DNA of 64,000 nt from positions 30,052,001-30,116,000 of the forward strand of contig CM032230.1 in NCBI GenBank assembly GCA_019009955.1. The letters are read 5' to 3'. Below the pieces are notes generated by a model. It was not told where the DNA came from. It ran no database searches and saw nothing but the letters and a program-made list of their open reading frames with translations. Position numbers and translations under genes: made by a program. This DNA comes from Riptortus pedestris (lineage: Eukaryota; Arthropoda; Insecta; Hemiptera; Alydidae). This document shows, in pieces, positions 1-10,927 of the stretch; position 1 is the first letter of the stretch; every line of letters starts with the position of its first letter.

Positions 1-197
1 TGAAAATGTCCGCATTAATATGACTCGTATCGTAAAATGTTAAAGAACCAATCCTGTGAAACTTTTGATGTCCAACAATTGTTATTATATGAATTTGTTC
101 GTAACTTAAGTATTAAGCAAGTTATTCGTGCTTTCTATATACCAATAATTTTAAACCTCTCCTCCAATTCAGTATTAATAAAAAGTATTTTGATAGA

Positions 198-262
<65 letters not shown>

Positions 263-371
263 AGTTCCTGTACTTTTTAGTCCTGAAGAAGAGAAAATAA
301 ATATTTTCGAAATATTGGAATGAACTAAGATTTTTTCACCAACACTGCCCAAAACTCCAAAAAACAACACC

Positions 372-421
<50 letters not shown>

Positions 422-1378
422 AGTACATATTAATTTATTTGAATCTCTGAAGTAAGGTTTGGATAATTATAATTTTATCCACTACGTTTCATTATGTATA
501 ATCGATATTTTTATTTCGTGCGTATCGATCTAAATGAGCTGTCTTGACCCGTCATACTTTGTGTCATTCCATGACTGGCGTGGCTAGTGACGAAGTAGCC
601 ACTGTTGTAGGTCGTTCTTAGTATTATATTTTCTCCTGATGAGGCATTATGTGGGCGCGAACTAGTAGAAAAATAATAAGGGCTTAATAACCATTTGAGG
701 TTTTCTTTGTCGACATTCCACCTTCGAGTGACTTAAAGAAAATTTATCATATTATAAATGAAGGTAATACTTCGGATTCCAATTTTTAAAGAAAGTTGAA
801 AAGACCTCCTTACATTATGGTGCTTGTAATTATGTGTACATATGAAAACCTGTGTCAGTAGTACGTTATTTATGAATGTTGAGAGCAGAGCCAGCCGGGC
901 CCCGCCATAAAAATTAAATGTTTTCATAAGCAAGGGTCGTAGTGAATTGCCTTTCCTCTCTGAGGGGGATCAATGGAAAGAAAATTGCGACTTGTAGCTG
1001 CACACCTTTTTGTAACATTACAAAGGAACCTTGCTCCAGAAGGAGTTTCTTTTCTTCGCCCAAGTAAAAGCCCTTTCGTAGTTGAGAACAGCTCTGATTA
1101 ATTTGTAACAGCTCGCCTAGAACTTGAATATTATATAATAGCAGTTGGGTCTCTAAGGTTAAAGTACAACTTTCCTTTATATCCTGAAAATCCTATTAGT
1201 TCCTTTATATATAACCCAAATTCATCTACTTCGCCATCTGTGTGTGGATGTATATATATATATACATAGTTAAAAAGTGTAGTCATACTTGGTCAAGAAC
1301 AAAAACCTCTTTCTTCTTTAGACCATCTTATTTATTTTCATCCCCGACCAGTTTCGAGCAATTTATCTCCTTATTTAG
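1..1378. other. AT-rich sequence with two (TA)n tracts, no gene
   Basis: I see no gene here. (TA)n tracts lie at about 203-258 and 372-422. The open frames across them are Tyr-Ile repeats read from the microsatellite and are not coding. The stretch 880-1130 is a little richer in GC, but no protein family is recognisable in any frame. Confidence 0.6.
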
Positions 1379-1382
1379 TTAA

Positions 1383-1962
1383 CCCTCCGTCGGGCGCACC
1401 TCTGGACGAAAAAAAATAGGGCTCACACGGCCTTAGAGGCCGCCCACATATTTTAGCCCCCCACTCCCCATCTAATTAATTTTAATTTAAAACGCTGGTA
1501 GGACAGAATTTACTAGGATCTAAGGAAAGCAAATATGCTATTTAGTACGTAAAATAATAACTTTATTAAAATAGAATGAAGCTTAAACTAAAACAAGTAA
1601 AATTGATAAGGCGCATTCGGCCTGAGAGGCCAGAGTTAGACTAGCACTTATTTTTCAAGATATCGACGAACTTCTTTACAGAATAGCATTAATCTTAGTA
1701 AAAGAAACGATTGCAATAGATATATCATGAAAAAAACTCATCTTCGAAATTAAGGAGCAATTGGGCGCAGTCGGCCTCACAAGCCACCTAGGGACCAGTC
1801 GGTCTGGATGAAGGATGGCAATAGACTATAGTAGGAGATTCTAAGCATGAACACGAATCAGGAAACTACTGGGAATGGCGGCTCACAGGGGAGGCAGGAT
1901 GAGGCGGGGCATCAAAAAATAGGTTTTCCTGGCCTCTCAGGCTAGCTGCGCCCGACGAAGGT
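1383..1962. mobile_element. piggyBac-type non-autonomous element with TTAA target duplication
   Basis: The left end CCCTCCGTCGGGCGC is matched by the right end, which reads ACCTTCGTCGGGCGC on the other strand. Both ends are flanked by TTAA (1379-1382 and 1963-1966), the target site used by piggyBac elements. The element is 580 bp and has no transposase frame, so it would depend on a piggyBac transposase supplied in trans. Inside are several GC-rich modules built on CGGCC and GGCC (around 1425, 1618, 1770 and 1930) that resemble shuffled copies of the terminal region. The superfamily follows from TTAA plus the CCYTYCG-type end; the source family is unknown. Confidence 0.75.
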
Positions 1963-1974
1963 TTAATTTTGAAC

Positions 1975-3140
1975 ACGCTCTATTTCATACAAACTCTCAT
2001 TATTATTTCCTTATCTAACTTTTATGATGATTATTTATATGATTAATTAGCTTTGTTAATTTTCGTTTTTACAAAAAAATTGCATGCATAAAAAAAGCAA
2101 ATTCTTTCTATTCTTCTAAACTCACATTAGTTGTGCTACAACAAGTCAATGATTAAGAAGAGTTGACAAGCGGATGTTAATAATCTTTATAATGAGAAGG
2201 TTACACTTTTGACTATTGCTGTTATTTCTGTATTTCATATTTAAAACAAAATAATAACATCAAATGAATAGTAATAATAATATTAAATAATTGAAAGTTG
2301 TTGAAAAGTAAAAATAATTAAAACAAACTATATAATATTTTGTTAAAAACTATATTGAAATAAATGTTGTTACCAATAAACAAATACACCTTAATATATA
2401 TACACACACTCGTTATGTATATAAGAAGGTATTTATTATTTCAAGAAATTTGGGAGTTTTCTGGTTAATAAAACATAATTTTCCCAAATTAAACAGTATA
2501 TTGCCTCTTTTTCAGAAGAGTTAAAATACAATTTTATTTTAATTTTAGATATTTTACGTTTATTCTAGCACTAATGTTTTATTTTTTTTTCTTAAAAGGT
2601 GCCCATGTTTGTAATTTAGTTTTTGTTTATCACATCATTTGCACAATATATATTACATCAATGTGACCTTCCTTTTGTTATGTTAGGTTTATCTGTTTTG
2701 CTTTAATATATTTTTTTACAATCACATATTTTACTTCTATAATTTAATTATATTATCTGGATAGAATATATGAAAAAGAAATAAACTTTATATGCTTATA
2801 ACGGAATTAAGGTAATAAGACTTAACTACGATTTACCTATAGAAATAAAAGCGCTGCACAATATAGACATTTTTACTGTCACTGGAATCGTAATATCAAG
2901 AAATGGCTTAATTCCAAAAACGACAAATATCACCACGAAATATTTAAATTTTCCTGACCAATTAATAAGAGTGTCATAGAAAGCAGCTCTATTAGACACT
3001 GCAAGAATTTATCGCAAGTCTTCGAATCCCCATTTCAAAAAATAAAAAGGATAAATACTTCCAACAGTTGACTATGACCTCTGTTATAATTATATCCAGT
3101 AGCCTTGAGTTGAGTTGTAATACATAATAATAATTATTAC
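1975..3140. other. AT-rich intergenic sequence, nothing recognised
   Basis: No repeat family, frame or structured element could be recognised in this very AT-rich stretch. Confidence 0.5.
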
Positions 3141-3149
3141 AATATTATT

Positions 3150-3332
3150 ATTACTATTTATTATCTTCTACTCTTTGCTACTACGGCTAATTGCGACATG
3201 TTATCTACCGGTGACTACTCTTTTCTAGCCAGGGTGGACTAAGGATTTTATTTAATGAGTTCGTAGCTAAAAAAATGCCTACTATCCAAGTGGGAATCCA
3301 ACTCCTCGCTTTAACTCACATGGCTAATCTGT
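3150..3332 (-). repeat. SINE-A copy (tRNA-Leu-like SINE), diverged
   Basis: On the minus strand the body (CCACCCTGGCTAGAAAAG, then two hits to a TAATTAGCC block) matches the SINE-A family, described in full at 36577-36786. The tRNA-like head has an internal deletion, so the B box is adjacent to the far 5' end. Confidence 0.65.
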
Positions 3333-3614
3333 GATTCAGGTTAATAATGAACACTAGTATTAATTTAGTAACAGATTTTATCCTGAATACTACCCAAAAG
3401 CATTATTTACTGTAATGCATGGTCGAAAAAAGTCAATATATAATTTATAATAAATGGTAGGGCTCATAGGTACCAATTATGTATAAGCCTTCACACTATC
3501 TAAATATTTTTTTAGAACTGGTGAGGAAAGTATCTGACTGGTCCTCCTTTATGAGAATATGTCTTGAAACTCTAAATAACTGTTATAATACTTACTAAGA
3601 GGCAACATCCGCGA

Positions 3615-3738
3615 TTAGCAGATTTCCCGTAAGGGCAATCAGCTATTGAGGTTGTACTCATGACGGAATTTCCGAAATTTTTCTTCAAATGTCCATCTAT
3701 CCTACCTAGTAGACGACGAAAATGAGGTCCGTTCAGAA

Positions 3739-3802
<64 letters not shown>

Positions 3803-4222
3803 TTGTCTGTTACTGCTCTAGCGGTCGCAATTTTTGTTTGATCGTTACCAAACTCGATATTTAGTCGTTTTATGTAAAACGAAAGATCAAGTTTCTGTAC
3901 GGCTGAAATCGGACCAGTGGGAGAGGGGGTTTAGAGGGGAGGATTTTCTAAAATTCAAAATATCTCCGTTACTATACTTCGGATCGAAAATTTGTACAGA
4001 CTCAATCTTATTGCAAATTAAATTTACTATAAATATTGTTATGTACATTTATTCTCTATCTTGAATATTAACCGAGATATTTGCATTTTTATTAAATCTG
4101 GGCGGCAAACGGACGGGTGACTTTCCCGCCAAAAGCTAGTTCGTCCGTTTCCTTAACTGCTGGACTCTCGTGTAATTGCTCTATTGTAAAACTTCACGTG
4201 GGAAATCTGCTTAGTTTACGCA
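3615..4222 (+). mobile_element. HINE-like element, 3' end interrupted
   Basis: It starts TTAGCAGATTTCCC and carries the family block reading TGTCCATCTATCCTACC, then a (TA)n core at about 3741-3801, then the inner block ending near 4100. The right subterminal repeat GGGAAATCTGCTTAG is present, but the terminal hairpin is cut at 4222 by the hairpin-bearing sequence that follows. The family is described at 4661-5472. Confidence 0.75.
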
Positions 4223-4283
4223 AGGAACCAAGGATTCCCTGTGACTCCTTCACAGAGAGAGTCACAGGGAATCCTTGGTTCCT
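4223..4283. repeat. Perfect 25-bp inverted repeat, 11-nt loop
   Basis: Arms 4223-4247 and 4259-4283 are exactly complementary over 25 bp (AGGAACCAAGGATTCCCTG and onward) and enclose 11 nt. The hairpin interrupts the terminal part of the HINE-like copy upstream and lies directly before the hammerhead-like motif at 4305. A perfect hairpin in otherwise decayed sequence suggests a recent insertion or repair event. Confidence 0.85.
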
Positions 4284-4304
4284 GTCACATCTTTCTGAAG
4301 AGCA

Positions 4305-4347
4305 GGGCACTGATGATGGAGCGTATGCTCTGAAAGCGCTCTGTTGC
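4305..4347 (+). ncRNA. Hammerhead-ribozyme-like motif (candidate)
   Basis: The order is GGCA, CTGATGA (4310-4316), one unpaired T, stem II GGAGC/GCTCT with GTAT loop (4318-4331), GAAA (4332-4335), palindrome AGCGCT (4335-4340), then C and TG. In a type I hammerhead this maps to stem I, the CUGANGA core, stem II, GAAA, a minimal stem III, and cleavage after UH. Stem I is TG/CA plus wobble pairs. The extra T before stem II is not canonical. Activity is inferred from layout only. Confidence 0.45.
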
Positions 4348-4660
4348 AACGAATAAAGAACAGTGAAGGAACGAGGCGTTTTTTCTTACCTGAAATTTAA
4401 TTGAAATCATGATTGTTCTTAATAGTACTTTTTTCCGTACCACTCAGTATTCTTCAGTGATAAATAGTTTCTGACGACTAACAGGAACACCGTCTTTTAT
4501 CGTTAGGCAATATGGTTCATTGTTATAATGTCGTCTACATAAGAGCCTCTAGTTTTGCACTGACGAAATATATGTTAAAATCTATGTCAATGTAAAAATT
4601 ATAGCCATTGAAGTGTGATAAAGTCCAAGACAAATGTAGGGGGAAAAGTGATAAAACTAT

Positions 4661-5472
4661 AAAAGTCCGTCACGCAGGGGCTGCGTAAACTAAGCAGATC
4701 TCCCATGTGAAGTTTTACAATAGAGACATCTGCCTACTGGTAACACAATACCACCGTGATTAAATACAAATGGTAATAAGAAATCTTTCAGTTAATTAAA
4801 ATAAATTCCCAACTGAAACGGCTTCTGAATTGTAAGAATAATTTATATTTTAATAACTCAAATTTTAGTAGTCCAAGAACTAAGTGGGCGGATGAACAGA
4901 ACGTATTTGCATAAATCTCACAAAGTAACGAAGGTAAGGTAAGGTTAGAAACAACAGATAAGGTTAGAAGAAGCTTCCACCTGAGCCGATCAGTGACGGA
5001 AATGGCCGACCTAATCCGAACTATACCCGACCACAGATTTCATAAAAATGTAAATATCTCGGTTAATATTTAAGATGGAAAATAAATGTATATAACAATA
5101 TTTATAGTAAATTTAATTTGCAATAAGATTAATTCAATACAATGTTTCGATCCGATGCAAAATAACGGAGATATTTTGAATTATCGAAAATTCCCCCTCT
5201 GAACCCCCCCCGCCCACTAGTGCGAGATCAGGATTTCACCCATTAAATTACTTGATCTGTCTTTTTACATAAAACGGTTAAATATCGAGTGTCTTAAAGA
5301 TTAAAAAAAAATTGCGACCGCAAGAGCGTTATATATATATATATAATTTTTAACGGACCTCATTTTCGTCATCTCCTGGGTAGGATCGATGGACATTTGA
5401 AGAAATGTTTCGAAAATCGCGTCATGAGTACGACCTCAATAGCTGATTTCCCTTAAGGGAAATCTGCTAAAA
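4661..5472 (-). mobile_element. HINE-like element, full length (reference copy)
   Basis: On the minus strand it runs from TTTTAGCAGATTTCCC to GCAGCCCCTGCGTGACGGAC + TTTT. The 5' end is a near-perfect palindrome around CCCTTAAGGG. The subterminal AGCAGATTTCCC recurs inverted about 30 bp before the 3' end and is followed by the hairpin ACGCAG-CCC-CTGCGT. A (TA)n core sits at a fixed place after GAGGTCCGTTCAAAACTG; here it is short, near 5331-5345. There is no coding capacity and no symmetric TIR. These traits fit Helentron-associated (HINE/DINE-1) elements: asymmetric TIRs, microsatellite core, 3' stem-loop, T-rich target. The class is inferred; the family itself is seen directly. Confidence 0.7.
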
Positions 5473-5738
5473 TGAGGCAAGATATTTCTGTGAAACAAGC
5501 TAGGCCAAGATCACTGAAGAATATATTAATAATGAGGCTGTTTTTATCATAGGCGATTATCGTTAAACTAAGGAGCCCTCTCGGGACTGCGGGCATTGTC
5601 TCCTACAGAATTTGAAGTAGGCCACGTCATAGGATTGGATCTTCTTCCAGATCTCATTATTGGGTTTTTAGGAGATTCTCTATAAGTGATATCAGTAACT
5701 GAGCTTGCACTCTGATATAATATTTGAAAAATAATTAT

Positions 5739-6629
5739 TGTAAGGGCGGGAAGCTTTTTGAAGGTAATAACAAGAAAGCATTAAACTGAAATAAAAGTAT
5801 TAAATAGATAATTTCCTCACCTTGGTTATACCTAAGTATTTAATCTTCTTGTGGAAAGATGAGGGTGAATAATACAAGTCACTATTTTAGTTCTCCAAAG
5901 AATCAAGTATATATTGAATAAGTAACATACAATAAACTTTATAGTAAGGAAGCTAATTGTATACAACTTAAACCTTAAACGAATTCTAATTTAGGGACTA
6001 ACTTTATATCTAATTGACACAAACATTAACATTTATTAATATAGATGTTGAGAGAACAAAGGAAATTTAACTTTGTAAAATACGACTGTACAACCTAGGC
6101 AGACTACAATGGTTAGCCCTTTGTTTGTTTCGTAACTTTAGCGACAAGCGAATAATGTACGTATATGTATATACACAAAATAATGATTCGACCGGTCCTA
6201 TATTGTGAGTACTCATTTAATTGTTTACGGAGATAATGCTAGCATTATAATAAGAAATAGGTACCTTCGGAAACATATACTTTCTATGAAGTGGATTTTT
6301 CTTCCTGTGTTGTTCTGTGTTCCCAATCAGATTCTGTCTTCTAGCTGGTAAATACTGGTTGCGGTTACTTATCTGCGATGCGGCGATCCTTATTTGACAC
6401 TAGCGTTGCGGGAGATGAAAATTATTCCTCTTTTTGCGGAGCCAACTACCACAGCACGTGCACATAACATGAAGTCAGAATCAACAATGGCACTCAGTTA
6501 CAGAAACGAGCTCTCTTTTCTAACAGGATGCGTTGCAGTTTTCGCTCCTGGCCACCGCCTACGTGATCTCCATTGTGCGGCGGGTTAGTGATCCAAGTAA
6601 GCGTGGGATTTTCAATTCAAAGACGACTG

Positions 6630-6633
<4 letters not shown>
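5739..6633 (+). mobile_element. Solo LTR of an LTR retrotransposon
   Basis: This 895-bp unit begins TGTAAGGGCG, ends GACTGAACA (TG...CA) and aligns end to end with 51125-52034. Flanking 5-mers are ATTAT and AATAT, an approximate target duplication inside AT-rich sequence. Neither copy is joined to internal gag/pol sequence, so both are solo LTRs left by recombination. Frames inside it are not genes. The superfamily (Gypsy, Copia or BEL) cannot be told from the LTR alone. Confidence 0.75.

Positions 6634-6692
<59 letters not shown>
6634..6692. repeat. (TA)n microsatellite
   Basis: A long TA run directly follows the solo LTR and precedes the Helitron. Confidence 0.95.
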
Positions 6693-6696
<4 letters not shown>

Positions 6697-6711
6697 CTTA
6701 ATATATATAAA

Positions 6712-7579
6712 TCTCCTGTCACGATGTTTGTCCGCAATGGACTCCTAAACTATTTAACCGATTTTAAATTAAATTGGCACACCGTGAGCAGTCTGGTCCA
6801 ACTTGAGAGATAGGCTATATTAATTTTCTCTGAGACGAACAGGAGTGGGGGTTATAAGGGAGGCCTGAAATTAAAAGTCGTGATATTTCGTTTTCTATTG
6901 GTTTTTTTCGCAAATATGCACATAACAAAAGTTGTTTATTTTGTTATTTAGAGTAACTTTTGTCATAAACACTTTCATCATATACCGAAGTTTAAATGAG
7001 TTATACGCTTATGACTATAGCGGGAGTCAACAATATTATTTGGGACAAAAGACCCAACCGAAATAAATAAAACTCGGTATGTGTATTAGCACTAACGCTT
7101 TCATTATAAGAAGCCATACCAACATTTCTAGGGACGGGCAGGAGTGGGGGTTATAAGGGAGGCCTGAAATTAATAATAGTGATATTTCGTTTCCTATTGT
7201 AGTTTCGGCAAATATGCACATAACAAAAGTTGTTTATTTTGTTATTTAGAGAAATTTGCTCAAGAATTCTTTTCAATATGAACTACCAGGTACCTCACCT
7301 GGAAAAATTAATTCAAATGTATGTTAATATTTAGTCCTTAATAATTCAAATCTATGCATAATGCACAGGAAGCGGGAAATATGACAATATGGAGGACAGT
7401 GAAGTCTTACATAAAAAATTAATTTTATTATTAACAAATCCACAGAAACGACGGGTATTAACCCTAAACACTGGGATGGGTAAATGACAAAATAATGTGC
7501 AAAATAAAGCCTTGCCAAAATAATACACACAACATTCAGCCTCAAATGAATTCCCGAGCGAAGCCGGGTATCTGAGCTA

Positions 7580-7580
<1 letters not shown>
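6712..7580 (+). mobile_element. Non-autonomous Helitron
   Basis: The 5' end is A|TCTCCTGTCACGATG and the 3' end carries the hairpin CCCGAGCGAAGCCGGG followed by CTGAGCTAG|T, so the element sits between A and T and ends in CTAG as Helitrons do. There is no Rep/helicase coding. An internal segment at about 6841-6951 is repeated at 7141-7251 (beginning GAGTGGGGGTTATAAGG), giving a 300-bp spaced duplication. The frames at 7036-7221 and 7324-7545 have no recognisable family. Confidence 0.8.

Positions 7581-7626
<46 letters not shown>
7581..7626. repeat. (TA)n microsatellite
   Basis: TA run between the Helitron end and the tail of the SINE-F copy. Confidence 0.95.
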
Positions 7627-7629
<3 letters not shown>

Positions 7630-7990
7630 TTATTTATTCGGTTAGCATTATAGACCTTTGCAATCTTTAGCTGGCCCCGAGAGAGACTCGAGGAATTCGC
7701 GATGAGAGTTCCAACTTCGTGAGTGACCTGCTCGACGTACAACCCCCCTTTAACCAAGGAGGACCTGGCATAAGTTGTCTCCAGTACTGGGGCGGGACCC
7801 ATTGTAACCTGGGGATCTAAGGGCAGGGTGTCGCATATACTCGATAGACTCCTTTGGCCACAAGCATTGCGAACTCGTTCTGGTCGCGAACTAGTGTTTT
7901 CCCTTGGTGGTGATCGTTTGTGCGCCTGTTTTTACCTCTAGCTTTCTGGCCGTAGTCGTAGGTGTGCCCATGCTGTAACCCCCGGCGCCC
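7615..7990 (-). repeat. SINE-F copy
   Basis: On the minus strand it matches 23262-23565 over most of its length, sharing CTCGAGTCTC, AACGGAGGTTGT-like and GCCGAATAA-like blocks, and ends in an A/TA-rich tail. The family is described at 23262-23565. The frame at 7817-8062 lies inside it and across a (CA)n tract and is not a gene. Confidence 0.6.
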
Positions 7991-8000
7991 TCCCCCCTCC

Positions 8001-8024
8001 ACACACACACACACACACACACAG
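8001..8024. repeat. (CA)n microsatellite
   Basis: About 12 CA units adjacent to the old SINE-F copy. Confidence 0.95.
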
Positions 8025-8699
8025 ATATATATTACGTTATTCCCAATAAGTATCCTATACAAGGTGGTGATATTATTTATTTCTTTGTATGAATTAAAGG
8101 AAGTAAGATAATCGCGAAAATGTCCAGTTTTGAGATTCCAATAGAAATATTGGCATTGAAGTTTTCCAAAACAATTTTGACTAATTTTAGCATGACGTCT
8201 CTACATATGAATGTATATCGCATAACTCAAAATCATCTTGGCTTAGAACATTGAAATTGTATATTTAGTACTGCTGCAGCACCTAGTCTTGCATCCCCTA
8301 TTTCGATTGAAATCAACAAAGAGGAGAGGGGCGTTAAAACAGAATATTAAAAAATGCAAATGTTTCGTGCCTATTGGAAATACAACTTTTTGGAAATTTC
8401 AAAATGTCCTCGTTACTAAACGTTTGATCAAAATATTTTGTCGAACCAATCGTATTGAACATGTTAGTGCTGATAAATGTTGTAATATACTTATTTTCTC
8501 TATCATGAATATTAACCGAGATACTGGAACGGTTTTATTTTTCAGTCTCCTACTCATTTAATATTAATAATAATATAGTAATCTGTTATATTACATGTAT
8601 ACTATATCAACTATTTCATTGGAGGCTTAAATGCCAAATATTGATTAACGTAAACTTTTACTGTGTGAAGCAAAATGTGTAGTCTGATGACAACATAAT

Positions 8700-9117
8700 T
8701 TAAGATTTGAAGTTTTCGGAAATTTTTATTTGATCGATACCATACTCGATATTTAACTGAGATCGATCACTCAACACGAAAGATCATTTTAGTCAGTGGC
8801 TGAAACCGGACGAGAAATAGGGGTTGGGGGTTTGGAGGTAGCATTGGAAAATTCATTACATTTCCGTTATTATGATTCGGGACGAATAATGTCCTAGAAC
8901 CAAACTTGTTAAACTATTGATGCTCTACAATTGTTGTTACTATTATAATTTTGTTTCATATTTTATGGTATTTATTCGTGCTTCTTATTCTAAGCCTTTA
9001 GTTAACCCCGGCATTTCCTCACCGGATTATAGAAATAGAGAATGAGATCAGTAGTATTTCATACCAGCACGTGGGGAAATCTGCTTAGTTTACGCTAACC
9101 CTGCGTGACGGACTTTT
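8700..9117 (+). mobile_element. HINE-like element, old diverged copy
   Basis: The inner block (GATCGATACCATACTCG, later GGCTGAAACCGGAC) and the right end (GGGGAAATCTGCTTAGTTT, CTGCGTGACGGACTTTT) match the family. A second, older stretch of the same interior lies at about 8300-8660. The 5' end is missing. Just before the right end is a GAGATGAGATC-like block that marks a subfamily also seen at 15007, 42105, 48235 and 53405. Confidence 0.6.
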
Positions 9118-9119
9118 AT

Positions 9120-9940
9120 TTCAATGGTCTTTATAGGATACAAGGTAGTTTAAAAACTCCTCCAAAAAAGCCATCCGTATTCCTCGCTTGCTTTAATGAT
9201 TCCACATGATTCTTTGACTCTGTAAATCGCTGAGCCACAATCGTTTTCCTTTCAAAGCGGCCATTCTATGCATGATTACTATGTATGAATACACAAAGAG
9301 TGGCCTAGGCAAGCTTATGTTTGAGGTCTGAGCCATATAGGCATTTCCTGGAGCTCGGCTAGGCTTGATTCTATCCTCATTCAAGGACTTACCACTTTGA
9401 TCATACAGATGTCAATTCCTTGTTCGATTTCCGAGTAGCGCGAACCGCTCGGAACTCATGGAAACCATATCCCACTTCGTATTCCATATTGATTTCTGTT
9501 AGATCATTCGATAACATTAGCTTTTAACGAACAATGGATGATTGAAAAATACAAAAAAAAAAAAACATTTCTGAGAACTCCAGGTATAATATTATTAACC
9601 ACAAAGAAATTCTAATAAATGTGTATATATATTTAATTTATTTCCCCAATGAAGTAACTCTTCAAAGGCGGAATTTAATTACTACAAGTTTATGTTCCGT
9701 GCGGTATTGTACTTACATGTTTTTGTGGATTAAACACAACAGCATGCATACAATGTTTTTGTCATAGGTATGTATCAAAATAAACGTACCTCTAATATAT
9801 AAATAGAAACATTTTTAGGCAAAACTTGTAAGTAGTCAAATAATGAAAATTTATTAACTTTTTTTTTATTAAGAATATGACAGTCTGCATTTTATATAAT
9901 AGGTATATCAACTAAGTGGCTAGTTCCGCCAATATATATG
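9120..9940. other. Unclassified sequence
   Basis: The part 9190-9500 is richer in GC than its surroundings. It has a 63-codon minus-strand frame at 9193-9384 that I cannot assign to any family. The remainder is AT-rich with nothing recognised. Confidence 0.4.
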
Positions 9941-9942
9941 AT

Positions 9943-10417
9943 ACTGTTGTCATACCCGTAGGTGGAGACCGTCGTCATTGGCTGATCTTGGAGTACTGCT
10001 GACAAGCGCTTTCGATGCGAGGCACCATCTTCAAGCCTGTCTAAAGTCATTCTGAGTGTCCGTTTGTTTGTCAGTTGTATATATGTCCTGTTATCCGTCG
10101 TAGCTTGTTTACATTTTCACGGGCTGTTTACGTTTTTGTCCTGGTCATTCACCTGACAAGACTAAACTCATACTTGACAAAAAACATACCTGTAGTTTCA
10201 CATAAACAACCCTTGAAAATGTAAACAAGCTTACCCGGCCAAAAACTTAAACAAGCTACGACGGATAACATGACATATATACAACTGACAAACAAACGGA
10301 CACTCAGTACGACTTTAGACAGGCTTGAAGATGGTGCCCTCGCATCGAAAGCGCTTGCCAGCAGTACTCCAAGATCAGCCAGTGACGACTGTCTCCACCT
10401 ACAGGTATGACAACAGT
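9943..10417. mobile_element. Large foldback element
   Basis: Two arms of about 190-205 bp are inverted copies of each other: the left begins ACTGTTGTCATACC and the right ends GGTATGACAACAGT, joined by a short unique centre near 10150-10200. Both arms carry GAAGATGG...GAAAGCGCT, the hammerhead-like module. No exact target duplication is visible; TATATGATA on the left and TGTATGATA a few bases beyond the right end are a weak candidate. There is no coding. Confidence 0.8.
10321..10359 (+). ncRNA. Hammerhead-like motif in foldback arm, degraded core
   Basis: AGGC is followed by TTGAAGA (first core base C changed to T), a stem closed by GATG/CATC, GAAA, AGCGCT, T and then GCC. Stem I would be GGC/GCC. 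The mirror copy lies on the minus strand at about 10003-10043. With the altered core base, cleavage would not be expected. Confidence 0.3.
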
Positions 10418-10559
10418 TTTGTATGATATGTAAAATTCAATCGTCCTCCATCACTCGACAGAAGCTAAACCCCTTCACCACAATGAGAGGAGCAGCACCT
10501 CCCTGCCTGGCAAGGAAGTCAAGAGCTAAGGAGGAATGGTACTTGATAAGAAAATAGCC

Positions 10560-10880
10560 ACTGCTATCACTTCAGTTTACACTTCTATAGGAGATTTCTG
10601 GGCCATTGTCTCTTGAGGCGCCGTGGAGTGGAATATGGATGAGTGGTACTGGAAAGGGCTAAGACTTTCTGGATTAGGATGTTTGGATAGCCTGCTGTGG
10701 ATATTTTTGAATCTTAAGGGGAAATGGGATATTCAGATCTTTATGGAGGGTGTGGTGTGATATAATATGGAGCATCTACTATGGTGCGCAGGACTTTGGA
10801 TTGGAAAGTCTGGATGCGTCTGATGTTCGAAAGTTTTGACGTACCCCACACTGTTTATTAATCAATGTCTGATATCGTAC
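10560..10880 (-). pseudogene. Jockey-clade LINE RT C-terminal remnant
   Basis: Reading the minus strand from about 10875 down gives WGTSKLSNIRRIQTFQSKVL, then RTIVDAPYYI, a frameshift, and HTLHKDLNIPFPLKI. This is the region downstream of the reverse transcriptase domain in Jockey-clade non-LTR retrotransposons (the QTFQSKVLR...DAPWYVSN pattern). The fragment is 5' truncated, frameshifted and dead. A related, longer remnant lies at 13270-14070 in the same orientation. Confidence 0.75.
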
Positions 10881-10927
10881 CTATACAAACAATTACGCAT
10901 AATAGTTATTCCAAAAGCCTCTTTTCT

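Noticed and set aside
203..258. Frames of repeated Tyr-Ile residues here and at other TA tracts
   Set aside because: They are translations of (TA)n microsatellites and have no protein-like context on either side.
4661..5472. Canonical Helitron for the HINE-like family
   Set aside because: The 3' end has a hairpin but no CTRR terminus and the 5' end is not TC; the asymmetric subterminal repeats fit Helentron-type elements better.
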